Assembly: GCA_018333775.1 (NCBI GenBank)
Contig: JAGXSO010000085.1
Coordinates: 1-9,268 of the forward strand
Direction: 5' to 3'
Source: Truepera sp.
Lineage (GTDB): Bacteria; Deinococcota; Deinococci; Deinococcales; Trueperaceae
DNA: 9,268 nucleotides
Positions 1 to 6,037 of the stretch are shown here, piece after piece. Both the position numbers and the translations under genes were made by a program. Numbering within the stretch: position 1 is the stretch's first letter; each line of letters opens with the position of its first letter. Below the pieces are notes generated by a model. The model saw only the letters and a list, made by a program, of their open reading frames with translations. It was not told the origin of the DNA and ran no database searches.

Positions 1-837
1 CAGCGGGCGCGTCAGCGCCGCCGCGGCGCGCGCTCCTGACCAGGCTAACGGCGCCGGAACGCGGCGCAACTTAGCCCCCGCCATCTTGGCGTAAGCACCC
101 ATAAAGTCGTTCCAGGTAACTGCCGCGCCGCTGATATTGAAGCTCTCGCCGGCTGCCTCTGGGACTCGCCCGGCCAATACCAAGGCGTTGGCTACGTCAT
201 CGACATAGACCGCGTCGAGCAGGTCGTTACCGTCGCCGATGATGATCGGCAGCCCGCGCTGGATCGTCTCAAAAGGTAGAACCGTCCACGACGGCGAGGC
301 CGGGCCGTAGATCATGGTCGGGCGCAAGATCACCAGCTCGAGCCCGAGCCGCTGGGCCTCGTCGCGCGCGACCCGCTCGCCTTGCCCCTTGCTGTCGCCA
401 TAAAGATCGCCTACCGGCCAGGGGGCGCGCTCCTCAGTGATGACCCCCTCGCGCACTGGTCCGTAGACAGCGATGCTGCTAGCTAGCACCACCCGCTTAA
501 CCTGTGCAGCAGCAGCCGCCTGAACGACCTGCCTGGTCCCTTCGACGTTAATGGCGTGGGCCAGCCCACCCTTGGCCGGTTTACCCATCCAGGCCGCCAG
601 GTGAAAGACTACCTCGGCACCGGACATTAACCGTGCCAGGCTCGAAGTGTCGCGCAGGTCGCCCATAACGGGCGTCGCCTTAAGCTGCCGCAGCGCTTCA
701 GCGTCACGCTCGCGGCGCACCAGCCCAGCGACCGACCAGCCTTCGGCTACAAGCTGCGCCACTAACGCCCGCCCCAGCGAGCCGCCCGCGCCGGTGACGG
801 CGGCATGCCGCGTAGCGGTATTAATCTCCCGCTCCAT
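1..837 (-). CDS. Extended SDR NAD-dependent epimerase/dehydratase, 3' end cut by window edge
   Basis: Reading from ATG at 837 gives 279 open codons to the window edge, so the C-terminus is missing. The N-terminus carries a Rossmann dinucleotide loop (TGAGGSLG, residues 15-22). A DLRD segment, HLAA, and an ASSIAVYGP stretch with Ser120/Ser121 follow, then the catalytic YGDSK (Tyr146, Lys150) and a downstream LRPTMIYGP. This order is typical of extended SDR sugar-nucleotide epimerases, dehydratases and 3-beta-HSD-like enzymes, and it resembles HpnA-type sugar epimerases. The start is fixed by a one-base overlap with the stop of the upstream glycosyltransferase (TGATG), which implies translational coupling. 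I infer that it supplies or modifies the sugar or lipid substrate of that glycosyltransferase. The exact substrate cannot be read from the sequence. Confidence 0.9.
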   Translation of the reverse strand, partial: MEREINTATRHAAVTGAGGSLGRALVAQLVAEGWSVAGLVRRERDAEALRQLKATPVMGDLRDTSSLARLMSGAEVVFHLAAWMGKPAKGGLAHAINVEGTRQVVQAAAAAQVKRVVLASSIAVYGPVREGVITEERAPWPVGDLYGDSKGQGERVARDEAQRLGLELVILRPTMIYGPASPSWTVLPFETIQRGLPIIIGDGNDLLDAVYVDDVANALVLAGRVPEAAGESFNISGAAVTWNDFMGAYAKMAGAKLRRVPAPLAWSGARAAAALTRPL

Positions 838-2009
838 CACGGCTCCACAGGCCGCTGGGCAGCGGCACCGTAGCGCCGCCCTTTCCAGCGCACCCCATTG
901 CCCAGGGTGTGGCGATAGGCTGAGTTAAGCAGGATACCGATTAGCACCAGCCCACCCAGGGGAAAACTAACTAGGTATCCCAGCGGGAGGTTAATCAGTG
1001 GGCGCAGGAGGCGGCCGGCTGCGGCCAACAGCAGCCATGAGACCGCTGCCAACCCCAGACCCATCACAGCAGTAGCACTTGGGTCGAGGCTCAGCTCGAG
1101 CACCGCCCATACGCTCAAAGCTAGCGGCCCACAACAGACCAGCGCCACCATCGCGGTAGCGCCCAAGGTCTCGAGCGGGCCGTTGCGCATGCCGAGAAAA
1201 GTGTTCTTCGACCACCCCTGCCAGATCTCGCCGAGCGAGGCATACATCCTGACCTGGGCCAGCTTGGCGCCGTTTAAGGTGACCGTGTTGTATCCCTGTC
1301 GGCGGAGGCGATAGGACAGCTCGTAGTCTTCAAGCACGCTATCGCGCACGGCCTGGTGTCCGCCCATCTTATCGTAGGCCCGGCGAGAGATCAAGATGAA
1401 CTGGCCGTTAGCCGGCCCGGCAGTTAGGCTCCAGGGCTTCCTGATGCGCTGGAACATCTCGGCGTAGTAGTGCATAGCCAGGATCACCGACTGCACGGAA
1501 CGCTCCCAGAAGCCGTGCAGATCGTGGCTGGGCCACAAGGAGAAGAGTGCCGCTTTATGCTCACGCGCACTGCGGTAAGCTGCGCTGATAGCGCCCGGCG
1601 CTAAGTTCACATCGGCATCGACAAACAGCAGCCAGTCGCCACGCGCTGCCCGGGCCCCCTGAAAGACCGCGAAGTTCTTGCCGGTCCAACCCTCAGCTAG
1701 CGTCTCGCCTTGAATGATACGCAGGCGCGGGTCGCGCGCCGCAGCCTGAGCTAGCAGGGTAGGGGTGGCGTCGCTCGAGTTGTCATCGATGGCGATAACT
1801 TCAAAGTTGGGGTAGTCCTGCCCCAGCAGCGCCGCTAAGGTAACTTTGAGATTGCGCTCCTCGTTGCGCGCCGGCACAATCACTGAAATCAGCGGCGCTC
1901 GTTGCGGCGGGGGGGCCTGCTTAAGCAAGGGCGAGCGCTTAAAGAGTAGGTAAAGTGAGATAACATAGCTTGCTAACACTAAGAAAACTACCAGGCCGAG
2001 GATTAGCAT
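837..2009 (-). CDS. Membrane-anchored family 2 glycosyltransferase (HpnB/CrtQ-like)
   Basis: The product has about 390 residues. An N-terminal membrane helix (about residues 1-24) precedes a cytoplasmic GT-A domain with VIVPARNEE (about 45-52), IDDNSSD (75-81), the metal-binding DAD (132-134), the acceptor-side ED (228-229) and a QGWSK segment near 265 in the place of the family's QxxRW. Three further hydrophobic segments lie at about 284-306, 314-333 and 345-364, and the protein ends with NGVRWKGRRY. This layout with a terminal W-K-G-R is known from CrtQ and HpnB-type transferases acting on terpenoid or other lipid acceptors. The ATG at 2009 is preceded in frame by TTG at 2012, so the start could be one codon longer. 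Neither has a convincing ribosome site, but a -10-like box lies six bases upstream. The downstream SDR gene overlaps by one base. The acceptor is unknown. Confidence 0.9.
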   Translation of the reverse strand: MLILGLVVFLVLASYVISLYLLFKRSPLLKQAPPPQRAPLISVIVPARNEERNLKVTLAALLGQDYPNFEVIAIDDNSSDATPTLLAQAAARDPRLRIIQGETLAEGWTGKNFAVFQGARAARGDWLLFVDADVNLAPGAISAAYRSAREHKAALFSLWPSHDLHGFWERSVQSVILAMHYYAEMFQRIRKPWSLTAGPANGQFILISRRAYDKMGGHQAVRDSVLEDYELSYRLRRQGYNTVTLNGAKLAQVRMYASLGEIWQGWSKNTFLGMRNGPLETLGATAMVALVCCGPLALSVWAVLELSLDPSATAVMGLGLAAVSWLLLAAAGRLLRPLINLPLGYLVSFPLGGLVLIGILLNSAYRHTLGNGVRWKGRRYGAAAQRPVEP

Positions 2010-2015
2010 CAAGTG

Positions 2016-2044
2016 AGTCTAACTTAACCTCAGCGGCATAACAA
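2016..2044 (-). promoter_or_regulatory. Candidate promoter of the glycosyltransferase, possibly leaderless
   Basis: On the minus strand TTGTTA (2044-2039) and TAGACT (2021-2016) are 17 bases apart, each matching four of six sigma-70 consensus positions. The -10 box ends six bases before the ATG at 2009, so transcription would begin at or next to the start codon. That agrees with the lack of a Shine-Dalgarno site. The -35 box lies inside the repeat copy nearest the gene. The match is moderate and rests only on sequence. Confidence 0.35.
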
Positions 2045-2270
2045 GGTGCCCCGGTGGTTGTTTCATCTTAACCTGTCAGTAACCTCGTAGGGTGCGCTTG
2101 CGCACCGCTTAACTCAGCGGCATAACAAGGTGCCCCGGTGGTTGTTTCATCTTAGTAACCTCGTAGGGTGCGCTTGCGCACCGCTTAACTCAGCGGCATA
2201 ACAAGGTGCCCCGGTGGTTGTTTCATCTTAGCCTGTCAGTAACCTCGTAGGGTGCGCTTGCGCACCGCTT
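2029..2270. repeat. Three tandem copies of an ~84-base intergenic repeat
   Basis: The copies lie at 2029-2112 (84 bases), 2113-2188 (76) and 2189-2270 (82). They are nearly identical. The middle copy lacks eight bases (the cctgtca region after catctta), and copies 1 and 3 differ at one base there. Each unit contains the hairpin ggtgcgc-tt-gcgcacc (2091-2106, 2167-2182, 2251-2266), preceded by cctcgtag. Each also contains a weaker aacaa/ttgtt inverted pair around ggtgccccggtgg. The array fills most of the gap upstream of the glycosyltransferase and reaches to within 20 bases of its start. No open frame of note runs through it. It could be a REP-type repeat expanded in tandem, an array of regulator sites or a transcription-stopping element. 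Confidence 0.92.
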
Positions 2271-2310
2271 TGGCGCGCGCCCCCTGGGCTGTGACCGCGA
2301 GCACTCCTGG

Positions 2311-2350
2311 CGGGATCGCGTCGGCGGCCTACGGCCTCGTCGCGATGACA
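2311..2350. repeat. Dispersed palindromic element of the GTCATYGCGA type
   Basis: On the minus strand it reads tgtcatcgcgacgagg and closes with cgcgatcc. The outer stem atcgcg/cgcgat (2315-2320 with 2341-2346) is perfect. After an unpaired base, a short c-g/g-c pairing leads to an inner ggcc/ggcc stem (2326-2329 with 2333-2336) closed by a tac loop. Elements beginning TGTCATTGCGA with an imperfect palindrome are widespread intergenic repeats in many bacterial genomes. The resemblance is by eye. Lying between the Uma2 gene and the tandem array, it may also end Uma2 transcription, although no run of T follows. Confidence 0.6.
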
Positions 2351-2382
2351 GGATGGGGTCCAAGGGATTTTTCGAATGCCCT

Positions 2383-2937
2383 CTAGGGCAGGAGATCATC
2401 GAGAGAGAGCGTTAGCGCTGGCAAGGCGGTAGGGGTAAGGCGGTCGCCGGCACGCTTGGTTTGAACGCTTTGGTAGCCTTGCGGCGAAGGGTTGCTGAAG
2501 GTCGTAACCTGCCGCTGGAGCAGGTCCACGAGCCAGACTTCAACGACACCGGCACGGGCGTAGATGGGCATCTTGATGTTGCGGTCGTACAGGAGCGAGG
2601 TGTCGGCGACCTCGATCACTAGCAAGGCGTCAGACGCGCTTGGGGGGCTTTCGGCGTAGAAATCCCGGCGCGGCTTGAGTATGGCGACGTCGGGTTCAGG
2701 TTCGCTCTGGCCGCTGAGCCGGAGGGGATCTTGAATGCTAATAATCACCTCGTCGCCAAGGTGTTTGGAGAAGAGGCGATTGAGCTTCTTGACGCAGGCC
2801 ATATGCCGGCTCCCAATAGGCGTCATATTGACGATCTCCCCTTCGATCAGCTCGACGCGGTCGTCCTCGTGGAGGATGCCTGCTTCAGCCATCTTGTAGT
2901 ATTCGCCAACAGTAAACGTGCGCCGGGCTACCGCCAT
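2383..2937 (-). CDS. Uma2-family (DUF820) PD-(D/E)xK endonuclease-like protein
   Basis: The 184-residue product has the family's full length. It opens with FTVGEYYKMAEAGILHEDDRVELIEGEIV, with Glu32 and Glu34 in the ELIEGE motif. His45, the EPEPDV motif (Asp83), LLVIEVAD (Glu109), RNIKMPIYARAG (Lys122) and VEVWLVD follow. The Asp83, Glu109 and Lys122 spacing is the restriction-endonuclease-fold core of Uma2 proteins. These are abundant in Cyanobacteria, Chloroflexota and Deinococcota, and their biological role is mostly unknown. The ATG has a strong AGGAGGT ribosome site four bases upstream (2942-2948) and a recognisable promoter, so it is probably transcribed alone. It has no obvious link with the B12 gene 95 bases upstream. 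Confidence 0.93.
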   Translation of the reverse strand: MAVARRTFTVGEYYKMAEAGILHEDDRVELIEGEIVNMTPIGSRHMACVKKLNRLFSKHLGDEVIISIQDPLRLSGQSEPEPDVAILKPRRDFYAESPPSASDALLVIEVADTSLLYDRNIKMPIYARAGVVEVWLVDLLQRQVTTFSNPSPQGYQSVQTKRAGDRLTPTALPALTLSLDDLLP

Positions 2938-2941
2938 GTCG

Positions 2942-2984
2942 ACCTCCTGGCCTCAGTATAGCCAGGCGCGCTACGCGGTGCCAA
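2942..2984 (-). promoter_or_regulatory. Promoter and ribosome binding site of the Uma2 gene
   Basis: The minus strand shows TTGGCA (2984-2979), an 18-base spacer and TATACT (2960-2955), each five of six to the sigma-70 consensus. The perfect Shine-Dalgarno AGGAGGT (2948-2942) follows, four bases before the ATG. The predicted 5' leader is only about ten to fifteen bases, so the ribosome site would sit at the very start of the transcript. Confidence 0.6.
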
Positions 2985-3032
2985 GGAGACAGCCTCCTAT
3001 CGTGCGGCGAGTCCTGTTGCAAGCGGGCTAAC

Positions 3033-4718
3033 TTAGGTCCGGTGAGGCTCGAGCACCCGCCGGATCCGTTCCACCTCCGGCAGCAGCGCGCCGGTTGAGG
3101 GGTCTACGCTCACCCGCCGGCCGTCTATCACCCGGGTGCGGATTGCTCCCCGCGCGTAAGCGTTCCCGTACAGGTGCGGCGCGTCAAACAGGCCGACCTT
3201 CACCGCTTGCTCCAGGGTCGCCGCGTCGGTCCAGGGATCACTAGCACCGGGCACCGCTAGCTCGCGGACGGCCGCCAGAATGAGCCGCGCCTCGGCCACC
3301 AGCTCGTCGCGGCGCTGGCGCACCGCCGGGTCGGCGGCCATCTCCGGCAGCCCTTGGAGGGTGCTCCGGATCACACCGTGGGCGATCTTACAGGCCTCGA
3401 TGATCTCTGCGTCGGTGGCGGCGTGGTGGGCCTCGGAAAAGCAGACCACATGCACGATGTCGGGCTGCATCGCCATCTGGAGCATGATCGAGGCTGCCAG
3501 TTGCCCTTTGGCCAAATCGGGGTCGGGCACGAAAAAGTGGAGCCCGGCCCGGGTCTCGGTGTAGCTGGTGAAGTCCGGGCCCTCCAGCAAGCGGATGAGG
3601 TCCCGCTTGGCCAGCATCTTGGCCAGGTCCATGCGGAAGTGCGTATCCCGGGGGTTGTTGAACATGTACTGGGCGACATAATGCCGGACTCCGCAGGCTC
3701 GAGCGTTGTAGGCGCCCAGAACTGCCGCCGCCACGGCGACCGCGTCGGGAGCGTCGCGCAGGCTCCAGTGGTGGCTCTCATTCATCTCCACCGGCACACC
3801 CAACTGGGCGTGATAGCGCATCAGCTCCTGGGCTTCGGGAATCGATTGGGTGAGCGGCCGCTGCGACCGGCCGTCCAGGAGGCTGTACCAGAAAAGGGGC
3901 ACCGCGCACCAGGCGTTGTTAATGGTCTCCACCAGCATCCGGCCCCACTGGAGCACGTCCTGCGTCCCCGAGTAGCAGCGCAGCAGCGGGTGGTTGCCGC
4001 GCCGGGCGGCGTCGCGGATGCGGCGCAGGTCGTCGGGGGAGCGCACCGGCACGCCGCCGGCGCCGTCCTCCTTGGGGTCCATCTGCTCCGGCCGGAAGAA
4101 GAACTCCTGGGCGTTCTGGTCCGGGCCCAGCGAGATCACGTCCATCACCCGCGCGTCAGCTAGCCGGGCGACGCCCACCACGGTCGCCTCCACGCTGGGC
4201 TGGCCGTAGTGGTGGCGCAACAGCGGATACGGCCGCTGCTCAACGATCCGCTCAGTCAGCGTCTGGGCCAGCGACTCGGGGACCGGGAGATACGGTCGGC
4301 CCTCCAGCCAGGCGGTGGTGGCCTCCGGCAGGCTCTCCTGGCTGAAGATCGCTTCGAAAAGGCCGATGGCCGCGGCCTCCCGGCAGACGGGCGGCGTCCC
4401 GCCAAAGATATAGCGTCGCCCGGCCAGCAGGCCCTCGGCCTCCAGTGCCTGGTGGAGATGCTCCAGCACCTGGCGCCCGGCCTCGGGCGTCAGCCGGTAG
4501 CTCACGGCCACGATGTCCGGATCCTCCGCCTTCACCGCCCGGATCAAGTCCTCCACCGCAATGGCCGGCCCCAGCATCCGGCAGCGATAACCGTAAGCCT
4601 CCGCCTGGTGTAAGAAGTTGACGATGCCACCAACATGGACGCACTCCCCGATGGCGGCGCCTAGTATGAAAGGCTTGGGACTGCTAGGCGCCGACGATGG
4701 CTGCCGGCTCACGGGCAC
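3033..4718 (-). CDS. Cobalamin-dependent mutase-like protein: fused GlmS-type B12 domain and GlmE-like barrel
   Basis: The 561-residue product has two parts. Residues 17-125 look like a B12-binding Rossmann domain: ILGAAIGECVHVGG aligns without gaps to the DxHxxG region of glutamate mutase GlmS, and is followed by VAVSYRL (71-76) and IFGGTPP (104-110). His28 and Gly31 are kept, but the motif's Asp is Cys26. From about residue 160, PLLRCYSGTQD (245-254), LMRYHAQLGVPVEMNES, IVHVVCFSEAHHAATDAEIIEACK (421-444) and the tail VGLFDAPHLYGNAYARG (508-524) follow clostridial GlmE as I remember it. There is no CxxxCxxC, so it is not a radical-SAM B12 protein. The GlmE substrate arginine equivalent to Arg100 seems to be Gln here, so a substrate other than glutamate is likely. 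The start is GTG (a second GTG lies two codons on), with a G-rich ribosome site seven bases upstream. It overlaps the upstream dehydrogenase by 35 bases. Confidence 0.75.
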   Translation of the reverse strand: MPVSRQPSSAPSSPKPFILGAAIGECVHVGGIVNFLHQAEAYGYRCRMLGPAIAVEDLIRAVKAEDPDIVAVSYRLTPEAGRQVLEHLHQALEAEGLLAGRRYIFGGTPPVCREAAAIGLFEAIFSQESLPEATTAWLEGRPYLPVPESLAQTLTERIVEQRPYPLLRHHYGQPSVEATVVGVARLADARVMDVISLGPDQNAQEFFFRPEQMDPKEDGAGGVPVRSPDDLRRIRDAARRGNHPLLRCYSGTQDVLQWGRMLVETINNAWCAVPLFWYSLLDGRSQRPLTQSIPEAQELMRYHAQLGVPVEMNESHHWSLRDAPDAVAVAAAVLGAYNARACGVRHYVAQYMFNNPRDTHFRMDLAKMLAKRDLIRLLEGPDFTSYTETRAGLHFFVPDPDLAKGQLAASIMLQMAMQPDIVHVVCFSEAHHAATDAEIIEACKIAHGVIRSTLQGLPEMAADPAVRQRRDELVAEARLILAAVRELAVPGASDPWTDAATLEQAVKVGLFDAPHLYGNAYARGAIRTRVIDGRRVSVDPSTGALLPEVERIRRVLEPHRT

Positions 4719-5817
4719 TGGCCATCCCCCCCTTCTCGACCAGGGCGCGGATGCCGCCGAGTTCCAACCCGGCGAGACCGAGGCGCTCTACCGTCCGGCC
4801 TATAGCCCAATAGTCCACCGCGTGAACAGTGGAGGCTAGGGTGATGATGGCGTCCATCGTGGGTGTCGGAATGCTCAAGAGCCGCCCCAGCGACGCCATA
4901 GGGACCAGCCCGGCGGGCACATCCTCCGACAGATACCGCGTCTCCATCGAGGCCGGTGCCCGGATGCCGGCGTACCCCACGTTGTCCAGCACCGCCTCCC
5001 ACAGGTTCTGCCCGGTCGCGCCGTAAGCGATTTCTAACCACCCCTGGGCGGTCATGACCTCGATACCCAGCGCCTGCCCCACCGCGACGCGCTCGGCATC
5101 CAGCGCCTCCATAACCCGCGCCACCGACGGAGTGATGCCGCCGTGGTAGTACTCGAACGCCCCATGGGTGTCTTCGATGCGGCCCGCGTTCAGGATGGTC
5201 GGCGCAGGGTGGAAGATGGCGCCCACATTGTCCAGACCGGTCTTAAGCACGCTCTTGCCCGCCACAAACTGCGGAAAAGCCACCACCACGCGCTCCAGGC
5301 AAGCAACAGTGTCTCCGGCCGGTAGGGCCGCGATGGGCACGGCGTTCTTGATGCGGAAGATGCGGGACATGGCCGGCCCCACACTCCGGCTGGCAAAGAT
5401 GAAGGTCTGGGCTTCGGCGATAATGGCCCGGCCTTGGCACCCGGCCTGCTCCAGCACATGGCTGAACTCCAGCGCGCCACCGGTGCGGCCCGGGTTCAAC
5501 AGCACCACCTGGCCGGAAGCTAGATGCGGCGCCATGGTGCGGGCTACCTCAGCATGGGCAAAAGCCGGGACAACCACCATGATAACGTCGGCGCCGTCGA
5601 TCGCCTTCGCTAGATCGGTAGTGGCTTGCTCCAGCCGGGCAAAGCCCCGGACCTCGCCGTCCAGCTCGATGCCACCCCGAACGCGGATGGGATAAAGCCG
5701 GTGGGCCCGGCGATTATACAGCCGGGTGCGAAAGCCCTGGAGCGCCAAGTAGGCGGCCATAGCCTGGCCACCGTGGCCGGCGCCAACAACGGTGAATACC
5801 GTCCCGTGGCTGGTCAA
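4684..5817 (-). CDS. NAD(P)-dependent octopine/nopaline (opine) dehydrogenase family protein
   Basis: The 377-residue product starts with a dinucleotide-binding segment, VVGAGHGGQAMAAYLALQG (GAGHGG at 12-17). VIMVVVPAFAHAEVA and LLNPGRTGGALEF follow. The octopine-dehydrogenase C-terminal domain begins near residue 190 with DNVGAIFHPAPTILNAGRIE, where His203 corresponds to the family's catalytic His. It continues with YYHGGITP and METRYLSEDVPAGLVPMASLG, where Asp299 may be the conserved acidic partner. Family members reductively join an amino acid to a keto acid, or act on related 2-amino and hydroxy acids. The start is TTG at 5817 (no ATG fits), with GGGAG six bases upstream. The gene heads an operon with the overlapping B12 mutase-like gene, which suggests that the two act in sequence on one amino-acid substrate. 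That link is inference. Confidence 0.87.
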   Translation of the reverse strand: MTSHGTVFTVVGAGHGGQAMAAYLALQGFRTRLYNRRAHRLYPIRVRGGIELDGEVRGFARLEQATTDLAKAIDGADVIMVVVPAFAHAEVARTMAPHLASGQVVLLNPGRTGGALEFSHVLEQAGCQGRAIIAEAQTFIFASRSVGPAMSRIFRIKNAVPIAALPAGDTVACLERVVVAFPQFVAGKSVLKTGLDNVGAIFHPAPTILNAGRIEDTHGAFEYYHGGITPSVARVMEALDAERVAVGQALGIEVMTAQGWLEIAYGATGQNLWEAVLDNVGYAGIRAPASMETRYLSEDVPAGLVPMASLGRLLSIPTPTMDAIITLASTVHAVDYWAIGRTVERLGLAGLELGGIRALVEKGGMASAREPAAIVGA

Positions 5818-5842
5818 GATGCTCTCCCTTCTCCAGAAAATC

Positions 5843-5870
5843 AGTATTCAAGTATACAAGTATTCGAGTA
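5843..5870. repeat. Period-8 tandem repeat in the operon leader
   Basis: On the plus strand the units are AGTATTCA, AGTATACA, AGTATTCG and a partial AGTA, three and a half copies. This is an AT-rich island in GC-rich DNA. It lies between the predicted transcription start and the ribosome site of the opine-dehydrogenase gene. It also contains TATACT on the minus strand, but no -35 box stands at a suitable distance from that. Confidence 0.75.
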
Positions 5871-5926
5871 GCGGGTCTCCCAGACCCCCGATCCGGTTGG
5901 AGGTTGGCAATAGAACCCTCGCTACT
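5867..5926 (-). ncRNA. Candidate structured 5' leader (three-way junction) of the dehydrogenase/B12 operon
   Basis: Read on the minus strand, AGTAGCG (5926-5920) pairs perfectly with CGCTACT (5873-5867). Inside this seven-base closing stem are two hairpins: AGGGTT with AACCT (5919-5914 with 5905-5901, one bulged base) and GGTCT-GGG-AGACC (5886-5882 with 5878-5874). The closing stem begins two or three bases after the predicted transcription start, as expected of a folded leader. GGTCTGGGAGACCCGCT loosely resembles one conserved segment of cobalamin riboswitches, but I do not see the rest of that aptamer. It could be an unknown cis-regulatory RNA, or the inverted repeat could be a DNA operator. 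Confidence 0.4.
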
Positions 5927-5934
5927 GGTGGGTC

Positions 5935-5963
5935 ATTTTACTGTGGAGTCCTAGTTCAGTCAA
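5935..5963 (-). promoter_or_regulatory. Near-consensus sigma-70-type promoter of the dehydrogenase/B12 operon
   Basis: The minus strand has TTGACT (5963-5958), exactly 17 bases, then TAAAAT (5940-5935). Both boxes match five of six consensus positions. Predicted transcription starts near 5928, giving a leader of about 110 bases before the TTG start. It separates this operon from the toxin gene upstream. Confidence 0.65.
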
Positions 5964-6037
5964 CCGCCAACCCAGCTCTTGCTCTTGAACCGTACAGCGA
6001 ATATCATGCCCGCTTTTCCAATAGCCGCCTGCAGGAG

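Noticed and set aside
2029..2270. CRISPR array
   Set aside because: There are only three units of about 80 bases placed head to tail, with no unique spacers and no cas genes.
2377..2390. Rho-independent terminator at the Uma2 stop (tgccct-ct-agggca)
   Set aside because: The stem contains the stop codon, the loop is only two bases and no T-run follows on the minus strand.
2977..2986. The 10-mer ggtgccaagg occurs upstream of both the Uma2 and antitoxin genes (also 6685-6694)
   Set aside because: There are only two copies, in different positions relative to the promoters. One match of this length in 9 kb is not enough to claim a shared regulator.
2984..2998. Terminator hairpin aggag/ctcct after the B12 gene
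   Set aside because: It is only five base pairs with no following T-run, and it overlaps the Uma2 -35 box. Chance is likely.
3354..4163. A 269-codon open frame on the plus strand opposite the B12 gene
   Set aside because: It is antisense to a gene with clear family motifs. Its composition (His, Gly and Val rich) is what high-GC third positions give on the opposite strand, and it shows no motif of its own.
5168..5695. A 175-codon plus-strand frame opposite the opine dehydrogenase
   Set aside because: It lies wholly inside a well-supported gene, is low in complexity (Ser, Ala and Arg rich) and has no recognisable domain.
5818..5934. Cobalamin riboswitch upstream of the B12-related operon
   Set aside because: Only one segment is loosely similar, with an extra G. 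I see no B12 box and no remaining aptamer helices, and the leader is short. It is kept only as an unclassified structured leader.
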